Of a DNA stretch of 64,000 nucleotides, positions 47,990 to 57,487 are shown in pieces. The notes under the pieces are model-generated. The model did not search any database. It was given only the letters and a program-made list of their open reading frames with translations, and had not been told where the DNA came from. The stretch's first letter is position 1, and the number at the start of each line of letters is the position of its first letter. Source of the DNA: BOKV01 sp041987205 (GTDB taxonomy: Bacteria; Pseudomonadota; Alphaproteobacteria; Rhizobiales; Rhizobiaceae); assembly GCA_041987205.1 (NCBI GenBank), contig JBHIWX010000006.1, positions 1-64,000 on the forward strand, given 5' to 3'. A program made the position numbers and the translations under genes.

Positions 47990-48907
47990 CTAGCGCTTCA
48001 TGCCCTGCAGGAACTGGTCGAAGATCGATTCCATGTTCTTCTGGTAGTCGCGCTGCATGTTGATGCCGGTATCGAACATCTCGCCGAAAAGGTCGCCCAG
48101 CCCGCCCTTGCCTGAAGGGGGAGCTTCGGGAGCATATTCCGGCGCCGCTTCCGGCCCATGTCCTGCTTCAGGTGGCATCGCCTCCGGCGGCATGTCCTCG
48201 GGCGCCGCTTCCGCCGGGCGGCCGCCGCGAAGCATGTCGTTGAAGAACTGGCCGAGCGGGTTGTCCGCAATGGAGCCGGCGCCGCCGCCGCGCATCATCT
48301 GCTCCATCATCTGGCCCCACGGATTGCCGCTGGCGGGCTGGTCATCGCTCTTCGGCGCGCCGCCCATCATCTGTTCCAGCATCTTGCCCCATGGGTTGCC
48401 GACACCACCGGTCATGCCGCCGCCCGCCATCTGTTCCAGCATCTGGCCGAGCGGATTGTTTTGCGCCTGTGCTTGTCCGCCCATCTGGCCGTTCAACTGC
48501 TTGAACAGCCCACCCATGATCATCGGCGCCAGCGCCGGCAGCATGGATTTGAGGATCGATTGCGAAATGCCGGTCGCCTGCGCCGCCTGGGCGGCGACCG
48601 CGCGGCTCAGTTCTTTGGAGCCGAACAGATGGCCGAGAATGGCGTTGCCTTCCGCCAGGCCGCCGCTCGAAAGCGCCTCGGGCGGATTGTCGTAATAGGC
48701 CGCGTGCCGGCCGCTGGACAGCGCGTCGAGGAAACGGGTGAAGCCGTAGGGGTCGTGGGCATTGCGCTTCAGCCCCTGCGAGAAGGCCGGCATCAGCGCC
48801 GCGATCGCCTGCTCCGCCTGGGCCGAGGAGAGCCCGTACTGGCGGCCGATCATCTCGAGCATCGTTCCGTCGGCGCCCCGGGTCATCATGTCCATCAGCG
48901 GCAGCAT
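47990..48907 (-). CDS. DUF937 family protein with four NPxG repeats
   Basis: A 305-residue soluble protein. Residues 1-135 are a DUF937-like helical domain (GRQYGLSSAQAEQAIAALMP; LSSGGLAEGNAILGHLFGSK; SILKSMLPALAPMIMGGLFK). Four copies of NP(L/W)Gx(M/F)xxxM follow at about residues 151, 171, 195 and 216, in a Gly/Met/Gln-rich region, then a Pro/Glu-rich spacer and a helical tail (GDLFGEMFDTGINMQRDYQK). No signal peptide. Function unknown. Confidence 0.78.
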   Translation of the reverse strand: MLPLMDMMTRGADGTMLEMIGRQYGLSSAQAEQAIAALMPAFSQGLKRNAHDPYGFTRFLDALSSGRHAAYYDNPPEALSSGGLAEGNAILGHLFGSKELSRAVAAQAAQATGISQSILKSMLPALAPMIMGGLFKQLNGQMGGQAQAQNNPLGQMLEQMAGGGMTGGVGNPWGKMLEQMMGGAPKSDDQPASGNPWGQMMEQMMRGGGAGSIADNPLGQFFNDMLRGGRPAEAAPEDMPPEAMPPEAGHGPEAAPEYAPEAPPSGKGGLGDLFGEMFDTGINMQRDYQKNMESIFDQFLQGMKR

Positions 48908-49035
48908 GCGCGTGTTTCCCTGTCCAAGGTTGCATTACTCGCGCATGAAGCAAGCCCTTGCGCGCTTAAGCAGAAATTAACCATGAAACGGCTAGCGTTC
49001 AAACTCTGGCGATACTCTCTTCGAAAGCTTTTCCA

Positions 49036-49383
49036 TTGAATGTGCATTCAACGATCCTGATTTCGCATGACGGCGGCGCGGAAACGAACGCTCGTGTTCC
49101 AGCCGAAGACATCAGACCGGCTGCGAGGCCGAGGCGCGGCCAGCGTCTGGGTTATCTGGTTGTAAACGGGCAATCCTTTCCAGTCCCTTGCACGGTGCGC
49201 GACTTCGCAGCCAACCGTGCCACGCTTGTCCTGGGTGGCTGGCTCGGCATCCCGGAAGAGTTCTCGCTCTATATCGAACCGGATGAGGTGCGCCTCGAAT
49301 GCCGCATCGCCGAGCGTCGCGGCAACGCCGTCACCGTTGCCTTCGACGGGCTCGTCAACGAGGCCCGCCCGCGAAAGCGCTGA
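49036..49383 (+). CDS. PilZ-like domain protein, degenerate
   Basis: A 115-residue protein that follows the PilZ fold: GYLVVNGQSFPVPCTVRDFA, EFSLYIEPDEVRLECRIAER, GNAVTVAFDG. The c-di-GMP motif (D/N)xSxxG is replaced by DFAANRA, so binding is doubtful, although RRGQR resembles the RxxxR part. The start is uncertain (TTG 49036 or GTG 49042), without a clear ribosome site. It precedes a second, better PilZ protein on the same strand. Confidence 0.6.
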   Translation: MNVHSTILISHDGGAETNARVPAEDIRPAARPRRGQRLGYLVVNGQSFPVPCTVRDFAANRATLVLGGWLGIPEEFSLYIEPDEVRLECRIAERRGNAVTVAFDGLVNEARPRKR

Positions 49384-49484
49384 CGGTTCCCGCGCTCTGA
49401 AACATTTCCGTTCGAATGCCGTTCAGCAACGGTTAACGCGGCGGTGGCATGGTCCGCCATCAGCGGATTCGAAAGACAACGGGA

Positions 49485-49970
49485 ATGCCTGACTCCGAAG
49501 ACAAGGGTGGCCGGCTGGAAGTCGGCCAGCAGCGGACCGAACGTCGCGCCTCGCGGCGTAGCCGCGTCCTGAAGTCGGGCCTTGCCGCCTATAACGAGCA
49601 GTTCAGCACCTTTCCCTGCATCGTCCGCAATGTGTCGGAATCGGGCGCGCGGCTCGACCTCGACGAACTGGCACAGGTGCCGCCCTCCTTCGTGCTGCAT
49701 ATCGGCGTCGACGGCTACCAGGTCGAGTGCGAACGCGTCTGGCGTGACGGCAAGGCGTGCGGCGTCAAGTTCGTTGGCGAGAAATCCCACAGCCCGTATT
49801 TCCATCCCCAGAAGGTCGGAACCTCCGAGCAGCACTTCTCGCCCTATGCCGAGCGTGCCATGCGCATGCATGAGGAAATGGAGGATGCGCGCGAAGAAAG
49901 CCGTCCGGCCATCCTCGAGGCGCGCAAGCCGCGTCGCGCACCGCATCCGACCTTCGGCCGGCGAACCTGA
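49485..49970 (+). CDS. PilZ domain protein
   Basis: A 161-residue cytosolic protein. The arginine-rich N-terminus RTERRASRRSRV holds an RxxxR match, and NVSESG fits the (D/N)xSxxG motif, so c-di-GMP binding is likely. The C-terminal half (from about residue 100) is charged and low in complexity. The start at 49485 is tentative; an ATG at 49449 in the same frame would add 12 residues. It may read the pool of c-di-GMP lowered by the EAL protein at 52404. Confidence 0.7.
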   Translation: MPDSEDKGGRLEVGQQRTERRASRRSRVLKSGLAAYNEQFSTFPCIVRNVSESGARLDLDELAQVPPSFVLHIGVDGYQVECERVWRDGKACGVKFVGEKSHSPYFHPQKVGTSEQHFSPYAERAMRMHEEMEDAREESRPAILEARKPRRAPHPTFGRRT

Positions 49971-49995
49971 TCTTCAGAAAATCCCCAGGTCGCTA

Positions 49996-51369
49996 CTAGT
50001 AGGCGTATTCGTCGAACAGCCGGCGGACATCGCCGCCCCATGGCCCGTAATAGCGCTGCAGCAGGCTCTCGGCCGGCGTATGGCCAATCGCCACCGTCTC
50101 GTTGAGCGGGGTCAGGAACACGGTTTCGTCGAAACCTTCCTGATTGAGGTTGCCGCGTGATTGCAGGCCGCGCGAGACCAGCGCCAACACTTCCCGGGCC
50201 ACCTCGTTGAGCTTGCGACCGCCGATCATGGCGGCAAGCCCCTCGCGCGGCACCGCGTCGCGCAGTTCGCGCACCATTTGCGGCGTCCAGTCGGCGGTCA
50301 GCGCCTCCGCGCCGTCCAGCGCATCCTCGTCATAGAGCAGCCCGACCCACAGCGCCGGCAGCGCACAGATGTCGCGCCACGGCCCGCCATCGGCGCCGCG
50401 CATTTCCAGATAGCGCTTCAGCCGGACATCGGGAAACAGCGTGGTCAGATGATTGTTCCAGTCGCCGATATTCGGCGTTCCGTCCGACACCTCGCCGGCA
50501 AGTGCGCCATCCATGAACTGCCGGAAGGTGATGTGCGTGCAGTCGTGATACTTGCCGTCGCGGATGACGAAATACATCGGCAGGTCGAGCGCCCAGTCGA
50601 CATAGGTTTCGAACCCGAAATCCGGCGCCAGCATGAAATCATGGAAGCCGGCGCGCTGGTTATCGGTGTCGCGCCAAATCTCGCTGCGCCATGACAGCAA
50701 CCCGTTCGGCTTGCCCTCGGTGAAGGGCGAGCGGGCGAACAGCGCCGAGGCCAGCGGCTGAAGCTTCATGCCGAGTTGCAGCTTGCGGCGCATGTCGGTC
50801 TCGCTGCCGAAATCCAGGTTCACCTGGATCGTCGCGGTGCGATACATCATGTCGAGGCCCTGGCTGCCGACCTTCGGCATGTAGGCGCTCATGATCTGAT
50901 AGCGGCTCTTCGGCATCTTGGGCGTTTCGTCGAAACGCCAGAGCGGGCTGGCACCGACACCGAGAAAGGCGATGCCGAGCGGTTCGGCGACCGCCTTTAG
51001 GGTCGCCAGGTGCTGGTTCGATTCCCGGCAGGTCTGGTGGATCGTCTCCAGCGGCGCGCCGGAAAGTTCGAACTGGCCGCCCGGCTCCAGCGAGATTGCG
51101 CCGCCGCCATCGGGCGCGACGAGACCGATGATGCGGCCGTCGTCGAGGATGGGATCCCAGTTCTGCGCCTTGTGCATGCCTTCCAGCAGCGCGCGGATGC
51201 CGGCGTCTCCGTCATAGGGCACCGGCGAATAGTCGGCGGTATAGAAGCCGAATTTCTCGTGTTCGGTGCCGATCCGCCATTTCTGGCGCGGCTTGCAGCC
51301 CTCTTCCAGCCATTCGATGAGCTGGCCGCGGTTCTCGATCGGTGTCAGGTCCGTGGTATCTCGCGCCAT
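49996..51369 (-). CDS. gshA: Glutamate-cysteine ligase, plant/alphaproteobacterial type
   Basis: ATP-dependent first step of glutathione synthesis: joins glutamate to cysteine. The 457-residue length and the motifs WRIGTEHEKFGF, YSPVPYDGDAGI and MPKSRYQIMSAYMPKVGSQG match the GCS type seen in plants and rhizobia, not E. coli GshA. The active-site glutamates are in the N-terminal third (GTEHE). Its stop lies 25 bases from the convergent PilZ gene. gshB is not in the window. Confidence 0.93.
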   Translation of the reverse strand: MARDTTDLTPIENRGQLIEWLEEGCKPRQKWRIGTEHEKFGFYTADYSPVPYDGDAGIRALLEGMHKAQNWDPILDDGRIIGLVAPDGGGAISLEPGGQFELSGAPLETIHQTCRESNQHLATLKAVAEPLGIAFLGVGASPLWRFDETPKMPKSRYQIMSAYMPKVGSQGLDMMYRTATIQVNLDFGSETDMRRKLQLGMKLQPLASALFARSPFTEGKPNGLLSWRSEIWRDTDNQRAGFHDFMLAPDFGFETYVDWALDLPMYFVIRDGKYHDCTHITFRQFMDGALAGEVSDGTPNIGDWNNHLTTLFPDVRLKRYLEMRGADGGPWRDICALPALWVGLLYDEDALDGAEALTADWTPQMVRELRDAVPREGLAAMIGGRKLNEVAREVLALVSRGLQSRGNLNQEGFDETVFLTPLNETVAIGHTPAESLLQRYYGPWGGDVRRLFDEYAY

Positions 51370-51530
51370 GTATCAGCCTGTCGTGCGAAGCCCGGCCCGT
51401 GGGGCCAGAGGGAGAAAAGGTGCCGGCGCGTTGCCCGGACGGTTTCGACGGCCGCCCGGGCGGATCGAAAGACGACCGAGAAATATTGTCGACCCTTTTC
51501 GGGTGCAAGTGAAACTTTCTGTATCGCGCA

Positions 51531-52298
51531 TCAGGTTTGCCGAACCCCGCCCTCCGGCCCGGCCCAGTCGCCGGCGACCGCCTGCACCAGCGCGAGTGCG
51601 GCGACCGCTGCCGTGTCGGCGCGCAGGATGCGAGGGCCGAGCGGGATCGTGGTGACATTGGACATCGAAAGCAGGCGCGCGCGTTCCTCCGGCGAGAACC
51701 CGCCTTCAGGCCCGATCAGCACGCCCAGTGGCTTTCCGGCCAGCGGTCGCAGCTTTTGCAGCGCATCCTCGTCGTCCGCTTCCTCGTCGCAGAACACGAG
51801 ATGCCGCTCCTGCGGCCAGTTCGCCAGTACGGTCTCCAGCTTTTCGGCCTCGTCGATCTCCGGCAGGCACAGCCCGCTGCACTGCTCCGCCGCCTCGATC
51901 GCATTGGCCCGCATGCGCTGCGTGTTCACCCGGCCAACCTGCGTGCGTTGCGTGACGACCGGCATCAGTCTCGACACCCCCATCTCGACCGCCTTCTGCA
52001 CCATGTAGTCGAGGCGCGCGTGCTTCAGCGGGGCGAACAGGTACCAGAGGTCGCCCGGCGCCGCCTGCGGCCTGGTCTGACGCTGCACGTGCAATACGCA
52101 CGCCTTCCTGCCCGAGGCCTCGACCTGCATCAGCCATTCCCCGTCGCGACCGTTGAAGGCGAGCAGTTGCGCGCCCGACTTCAGCCGCAGGACGTTGAGG
52201 AGATAGTTGGCCTGGCTCCTGTCCGCCTCGATCACGGCACCGGGGACGAGGTCGGCCTCGACAAACAGTCGCTGCATTCTTGGATCGTAACGTTCCAT
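51531..52298 (-). CDS. rsmE: 16S rRNA (uracil-1498-N3)-methyltransferase
   Basis: SPOUT-class methyltransferase that modifies U1498 of 16S rRNA with S-adenosylmethionine. The ATG at 52298 gives 255 residues beginning MERYDPRMQRLFVEADL; Met52277 is a possible alternative and longer extensions are unlike the family. The trefoil-knot SAM site GPEGGFSPEE and LGPRILRADTAAVAALA are intact. It precedes gshA on the same strand with a 161-base gap. Confidence 0.9.
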   Translation of the reverse strand: MERYDPRMQRLFVEADLVPGAVIEADRSQANYLLNVLRLKSGAQLLAFNGRDGEWLMQVEASGRKACVLHVQRQTRPQAAPGDLWYLFAPLKHARLDYMVQKAVEMGVSRLMPVVTQRTQVGRVNTQRMRANAIEAAEQCSGLCLPEIDEAEKLETVLANWPQERHLVFCDEEADDEDALQKLRPLAGKPLGVLIGPEGGFSPEERARLLSMSNVTTIPLGPRILRADTAAVAALALVQAVAGDWAGPEGGVRQT

Positions 52299-52403
52299 GA
52301 CGGGGCGATAGAACACTTTCAGGCGCGGTGGAAGCCGATTGGTTTCGCGTGCAGGCAAACGAGCCGGATCGGGACGGGAGGGCCGGTTATCTGAAAATCC
52401 CGA

Positions 52404-54419
52404 TCAGGCCCGCAAGCCGCGCAGCAACTCGTCTTCGACCGGGTCGTCTTCGATGAACGGTGCCCAGTCCTGCTCCAGCAGTTTCCAGACATCCTTGGCG
52501 GGAACCGCGCGGCTGAAATAGAAGCCCTGCACTGCTTCGACGCCGACCGCGCGCAGGCAGGACGACTGAAGCAGCGTCTCAACGCCTTCCACCGTTACAT
52601 GCAGTCCCAATGCCCTGGACAGCACCAGGACAGCGTTGGCGATCTCGGTGGAGCGTACGTTCCGGCCATACTCGCGGGTGAACGAACGATCGAGCTTCAG
52701 CCGGGTGAAGGGCAGGTGACTGAGGTTGGACAGGCAGGAATAGCCGGTGCCGAAATCGTCGAGTGCCAGCGAAACGCCGAGTTCGCGCAGCGCTTCCAGC
52801 CGCGTCCGGGCATCCTCGACGTCATGTGCCATGGCCGCTTCCGTGACCTCGAGTTCCAGACGATCTGGCGACAGCCCGTATTCTCTCAGCACTTCGCAGA
52901 CGATCGCCGGAAAGTTCGGGTCGTCGAGCTGGCGCGCCGAAACATTGACCGCGACGAACGGCGCGTTCCCGTTGCTGCATTTCCATTGCACGGCCTGTTC
53001 GCACGCATTGCGCAGGATCTGCTCGCCAAGCGCATGGATATAGCCGGATTCCTCGGCAATCTCGATGAACTGGTCGGGCGGCACCATGCCTTCGCCCGGC
53101 CGGTGCCAGCGCGCCAGCGCCTCGAAACCGATGGTCTTTCCCGTCCTGAGGTCGACGATCGGCTGGTAATGGCAATCGATTTCGTGGCTTTCGACCGCGT
53201 TGCGCAAATCACGCAGCCGCTGGAGCCGCTGGCGAATTTCCACGTCCATGCCTTCGGTGAACCAGTGGATCGAATCGCGGCCTTCCCGGTCGTATTTCGA
53301 CAAGGCGCGATGGCTGTTGGCGATCAGCATGTTGGCCGAATTGCCGTCCTGCGGCGAGATCGCCGCACCGATCGAATAGGAGAGCTGGATTTCCAGGCCC
53401 TCCACCTCGATGGGCTGCTCCAGGAAACTGGTGATGAACCTGACGCTCTGATGTACGCCTTCCACGTCCTGCCGATAGGGACCGGCAAGCCCGAAGCAAT
53501 TGTGTTCAAGTCTGCAAATCAGCTTGTCCGGTTCGATGGCCTCGGACAGTTTCGCGCCGACCGCCTGAATGATCTTGTTGGTGAATTCGTTGCCGTATTC
53601 GTCGAACAATTCGTTGAAATCGTGGATCAGGACCTGCGCGACCGCGATGTTGACTTCGCCGTGCTGGGCAAGTTTCAGCATTTGGTCGAGCTGCGTGATG
53701 AATGTGTTGCGGTTGGCGAGGCCGGTCAGCGAATCATACGCCATCAACTGGCTGATGCGTTCGGCGGCGTGCATCTGGGCGGTTTCGTCGAGGATGACGC
53801 CAACAAGGCGGTTCGGTTCGCCGTTCTCGTCGCAAAGGACGGTTCCAAGTGAATGGATACGCAAATAGCGTCCGTCTGAACCTTTCAGACGATAGCGTAC
53901 TTCATGGGCAAGCTTGCCACGCGCGGCAATCACATTTTCCACGCTGGCACGGAGCCCTGGCGCGTCGAGTGGATGAATCCTCTCTCGCCATTCTTCCAGA
54001 CGGACTGTCTGATTGGCCGGGATCCCGACCAACGCCTTGATACGGGGCGAAATGTAGAGGCCGTCCTCTCGCGTCAGATCACGGTCCCAGATACCGCCTT
54101 TTGCGCAGGTCAGGGCCAGCTCAAGCCGTTCTTCGCTTTGTGCGGCGCGGTGATAGGCTACCAGAATATGACGGTAAACCATCTTCAGAACCACGAAAAG
54201 GACGGCACCTGTCACGACGACGAAGAACCAGCCCTTGAAGGTCTGCATCGTTTGGTAGGTCGCTTCGTCGGGAGCGATTTTTGAGACGAGCAGATCGCTG
54301 AACAGGACCCAGAGGAAGCCGGCCAGCATATAGACGAGCGCAATGGTCAGCGGAACGCTGACGAACGGCGAAACCGCCATTCTCTGAGTTGTACCGGTCA
54401 TTCGGGTGTCGGGAGCCAT
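52404..54419 (-). CDS. PAS-GGDEF-EAL membrane protein with a degenerate GGDEF site
   Basis: A 671-residue inner-membrane protein: two N-terminal spans (LTIALVYMLAGFLWVLFSDL and GWFFVVVTGAVLFVVLKMVY), a PAS domain (about 95-215), a GGDEF-like domain (about 220-385) and an EAL domain (about 400-660). The GGDEF site is changed to RLEHNCFG near residue 305, so cyclase activity is not expected. The EAL motifs are intact (FEALARW near 430, DDFGTGYSCLSN, KLDRSFT, EGVET, VQGFYFSR), so c-di-GMP hydrolysis is likely. Confidence 0.88.
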   Translation of the reverse strand: MAPDTRMTGTTQRMAVSPFVSVPLTIALVYMLAGFLWVLFSDLLVSKIAPDEATYQTMQTFKGWFFVVVTGAVLFVVLKMVYRHILVAYHRAAQSEERLELALTCAKGGIWDRDLTREDGLYISPRIKALVGIPANQTVRLEEWRERIHPLDAPGLRASVENVIAARGKLAHEVRYRLKGSDGRYLRIHSLGTVLCDENGEPNRLVGVILDETAQMHAAERISQLMAYDSLTGLANRNTFITQLDQMLKLAQHGEVNIAVAQVLIHDFNELFDEYGNEFTNKIIQAVGAKLSEAIEPDKLICRLEHNCFGLAGPYRQDVEGVHQSVRFITSFLEQPIEVEGLEIQLSYSIGAAISPQDGNSANMLIANSHRALSKYDREGRDSIHWFTEGMDVEIRQRLQRLRDLRNAVESHEIDCHYQPIVDLRTGKTIGFEALARWHRPGEGMVPPDQFIEIAEESGYIHALGEQILRNACEQAVQWKCSNGNAPFVAVNVSARQLDDPNFPAIVCEVLREYGLSPDRLELEVTEAAMAHDVEDARTRLEALRELGVSLALDDFGTGYSCLSNLSHLPFTRLKLDRSFTREYGRNVRSTEIANAVLVLSRALGLHVTVEGVETLLQSSCLRAVGVEAVQGFYFSRAVPAKDVWKLLEQDWAPFIEDDPVEDELLRGLRA

Positions 54420-54509
54420 TCATTGACCCTTCGGCAGGCACGAATATGTATCGGCCATGCGTACCCGCAAATTCTTAAGAAAACGAAGCTCTGGCAGCTC
54501 GGATTGGTT

Positions 54510-55202
54510 CTAATCCGTTACCACGATCACATGCAGGCGCACCGGTCCGTGTGCCCCCATGATGAGCGTCTGCTCGATATCGGCAGAACGCGAAGGGCCG
54601 GTGATCAGGTTGACCGCGCGCGGCATCTCGCCGGCCCCGGACTTGCGCCGCAGCTTCGGCCAGATCGCCTCATAGTCGAAGGCGATGTCGCCGGCATCGA
54701 CCAGAACGATATGGTTCTCGGGCAGGAAATTGATCGTCGTCGGATTGTCCGGACCCGACGTCAGGACCACCGTGCCGGACTCGCCCGCCGCCGCCTGGGC
54801 GTAGCTCAGCCCCGCCAGATCGGTGCCGTCACTGGGCCCGCTCAGAAGCTGCGGTGCGCCGCGCTTCTGCCATTCGATCCTGGCGAGCCGGCGATCCTTG
54901 CCCATGCGCACCTGCTGCGGCAGGTTGTGGCTGCGCAGAAATCCGGACACCGCGCGTGCAATGTCGCCGCGCCTGACCGTTTCGACGCTCGCCCCAGATG
55001 CCTGCGCCTTTTCGACGAAACGCGTTACCACGCGGTCCGAACCTTTCGGACCACCCTGTAATGCCGGCACGACTCCTTTCGGATGCTCGCTCAGCCGTTT
55101 TTCGACCTGCTCGCGCCGCGCCTTGTCGGCCTTCGTCGCGGCAGGCCCGTTCTGGCCGAGGCTTTTCCGGATCCGGCCGAGAATGGCGTCGCGCGCGCTC
55201 AT
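54510..55202 (-). CDS. lutC: Lactate utilization protein C (LUD domain)
   Basis: A 230-residue LUD-domain subunit of the LutABC L-lactate oxidase complex. The ATG at 55202 overlaps the lutB stop by 4 bases, and longer frames upstream are not used. ITGPSRSADIEQTLIMGAHG is the family C-terminal signature. The GTVVLTSGPDNPTTINFLPE stretch also matches. Last gene of lutR-lutA-lutB-lutC. Confidence 0.92.
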   Translation of the reverse strand: MSARDAILGRIRKSLGQNGPAATKADKARREQVEKRLSEHPKGVVPALQGGPKGSDRVVTRFVEKAQASGASVETVRRGDIARAVSGFLRSHNLPQQVRMGKDRRLARIEWQKRGAPQLLSGPSDGTDLAGLSYAQAAAGESGTVVLTSGPDNPTTINFLPENHIVLVDAGDIAFDYEAIWPKLRRKSGAGEMPRAVNLITGPSRSADIEQTLIMGAHGPVRLHVIVVTD

Positions 55203-56644
55203 GCTGCTTTCTCCGCCGATCTGACAGCCGGTTTTTTGCGCCGCCATTGCGCGATGAAGGTGCCGCCCTGCGGGGCCGGCAGGTCGCGTCCCGCCGTCCA
55301 TCCGCCCGCCATGGGCAGATGCGAGAACCGTCCCTTGCGTCCACCTGCGAGCCGCAGCGCGGTGATCGCCAGGCGCGAGGCGAAGCGGTACCAGCCGGGC
55401 CGCTTGGCGAACCATGCCCATGCCCTGAGGTTGGACCGGACATGTGACGGCGTGAGATGGCGCTCGAATTCGCGCTCCCGCCAGTGCCGCATCATCTTCG
55501 GCAACGGAATGCGCATCGGGCAGACTTCCTCGCAGCGCCCGCAGAAGGTCGAGGCATTGGGCAGGTGGCCGGCCTTGTCCACGCCGATCAGCGTGGGGGT
55601 CAGCACCGCGCCCATCGGACCCGGATAGACCCAGCCATAGGCGTGGCCGCCGACCGCCTGGTAGACCGGACAATGGTTCATGCAGGCGCCGCAGCGAATG
55701 CAGCGCAGCATGTCCTGGAACTCCGTGCCCAGCATGTTCGACCGGCCATTGTCGAGCAGGATGACGTGATATTGCTCGGGGCCGTCCGGGTCCTGCTTGC
55801 GTCGCGGCCCGGTCGACAGCGTGGTGTAGACACTCATTTCCTGGCCGGTCGCCGAGCGCGCCAGCACGCGCATGATCTGGCCCATATCCTCCAGCGTCGG
55901 CACGATCTTCTCGATCGAGGCCAGCACGATATGTACCTTGGGCAGGGTCTGCGTCAGGTCGCCATTGCCTTCATTGGTGACGATCACCGAGGTGCCGGTT
56001 TCGGCGACCAGGAAATTGGCGCCCGTGATGCCGACATCGGCGGCCAGGAACTTTTCGCGCAGGATGCCGCGTGCCTCGCGCAGCAGGCTTTCGGGTTCCT
56101 TCATCGGCCGGTTGCCGGGCAGATGGCTGTGCGCCTTGCGGAAATCCTCGCGCACCTGGTCGATGTTGAGATGGACCGCCGGCGCGATGATGTGGCTGGG
56201 ATGCTCGCCGCGTAGCTGGATGATGTATTCGCCCAGATCGGTCTCGACCGGCGTCACGCCATGGCGTTCGAGAAAGGCGTTGAGGTCGATCTCCTCGGAG
56301 ATCATCGACTTGCCCTTCGTGACCGTCTTCGCGTTCACCTTGCGGCAGATGTCGAGCACGATGCCGCGCGCCTCCGTGGCGTCGGCGGCCCAGTGCACCT
56401 TGCCGCCCTGCGCCGTCACCCTTTCCTCATAAGCCTCCAGATAGAGATCGAGATGGGCGAGCACGTGGTTCTTGATGTCGCGCGCATTGTCCCTCAGCGC
56501 GTCGAATTCGGGCAGGGCGGCCGTGGCCTTCGCCCGTTTCTCGGTGAAATTGTCGCGTACATGGCGCATCGCCTTCTGCAGATTGACATCCGCCAGCGCG
56601 TCATGCGCATTGCTCGGGAATTGCGGTGAAGCGATCTCGACCAT
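55199..56644 (-). CDS. lutB: Lactate utilization iron-sulfur protein B
   Basis: A 481-residue protein with a LUD domain followed by ferredoxin-like clusters: CIRCGACMNHCPVY near residue 312 and CGRCEEVCPMRIPLPKMM near residue 370. Together with LutA and LutC it oxidises lactate to pyruvate and passes electrons on. It begins the base after the lutA stop and overlaps lutC by 4 bases. Both clusters look complete. Confidence 0.94.
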   Translation of the reverse strand: MVEIASPQFPSNAHDALADVNLQKAMRHVRDNFTEKRAKATAALPEFDALRDNARDIKNHVLAHLDLYLEAYEERVTAQGGKVHWAADATEARGIVLDICRKVNAKTVTKGKSMISEEIDLNAFLERHGVTPVETDLGEYIIQLRGEHPSHIIAPAVHLNIDQVREDFRKAHSHLPGNRPMKEPESLLREARGILREKFLAADVGITGANFLVAETGTSVIVTNEGNGDLTQTLPKVHIVLASIEKIVPTLEDMGQIMRVLARSATGQEMSVYTTLSTGPRRKQDPDGPEQYHVILLDNGRSNMLGTEFQDMLRCIRCGACMNHCPVYQAVGGHAYGWVYPGPMGAVLTPTLIGVDKAGHLPNASTFCGRCEEVCPMRIPLPKMMRHWREREFERHLTPSHVRSNLRAWAWFAKRPGWYRFASRLAITALRLAGGRKGRFSHLPMAGGWTAGRDLPAPQGGTFIAQWRRKKPAVRSAEKAA

Positions 56645-57487
56645 TCAGGATGCCTTTCCCTTGTTCGAGCCCTTGCCTTCCCCGATCGCCGGCGTGTCGG
56701 TCATGCCGGCCAGCACCTCGGCGACATGGCGCACCTCGACCCCGCTGCCCTGGCGCTTGAGCTTGCCGGCCATGTTCATCAGGCAGCCCAGATCGCCCGC
56801 GAGCAGCAGATCGGGTTCCACGGCTTCGATGTTCGCCGCCTTCTCGGTGACGATGGCGTTGGAGATCTCGCCATATTTGACCGCGAAGGTCCCGCCGAAG
56901 CCACAGCAGGCCTCGTTTTCCTTCATTTCCTTCAGTTCCAGCCCCTCGACCGAGGCGAGCAATCGGCGCGGCTGATCCTTGATGCCGAGTTCGCGCAGGC
57001 CGGAACAGGAATCGTGATAGGTCGCCAGCCCTTCATATCTCGACTCGACCGCTTTCACCTCCATCACGTCGCTCAGGAAGCTCACGAGTTCATGCACCTT
57101 TGCGGAAAAGGCGCGCGCGCGGGCCGACCATGTGATGTCGCCCTTGAACGCCTCCGGGTAGTGCTTCTTCAGCATGCCGGCGCACGACCCCGAGGGCGCA
57201 ACGACGTAGTCGAATTTCTCGAAGGCGGCGATCACCTGCTTGGCGATGTCGCAGGTGTCGGCCCGGTCACCGGAATTCCATGCCGGCTGGCCGCAACAGG
57301 TCTGGGTCAGCGGCACGTGCACTTCGCAGCCGGCATCCTCCAGCAGCTTGACGGCGGCGAAGCCCACGCTCGGTCGGAACAGGTCGACCAGGCAGGTGAC
57401 GAACAGCCCGACCCTCGGGCCGCCGGCCGGATGCGCCGCATTCTCCGGCGCGTCTGCGATCGCCGTTTCGCCCTTGTCCTTCGTCAC
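56645..57487 (-). CDS. lutA: Lactate utilization protein A (CCG-domain oxidoreductase)
   Basis: A 280-residue Fe-S oxidoreductase subunit with two CCG domains: TCCGQPAWNSGDRAD and ACCGFGGTFAVKYGE. The cysteines bind a cluster shared with LutB. The start is GTG (57487), overlapping the lutR stop as GTGA. The first 25 residues (MTKDKGETAIADAPENAAHP) form a charged extension compared with Bacillus LutA, which starts nearer to VGLFVTCLVDLFRP. Confidence 0.93.
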   Translation of the reverse strand: MTKDKGETAIADAPENAAHPAGGPRVGLFVTCLVDLFRPSVGFAAVKLLEDAGCEVHVPLTQTCCGQPAWNSGDRADTCDIAKQVIAAFEKFDYVVAPSGSCAGMLKKHYPEAFKGDITWSARARAFSAKVHELVSFLSDVMEVKAVESRYEGLATYHDSCSGLRELGIKDQPRRLLASVEGLELKEMKENEACCGFGGTFAVKYGEISNAIVTEKAANIEAVEPDLLLAGDLGCLMNMAGKLKRQGSGVEVRHVAEVLAGMTDTPAIGEGKGSNKGKAS

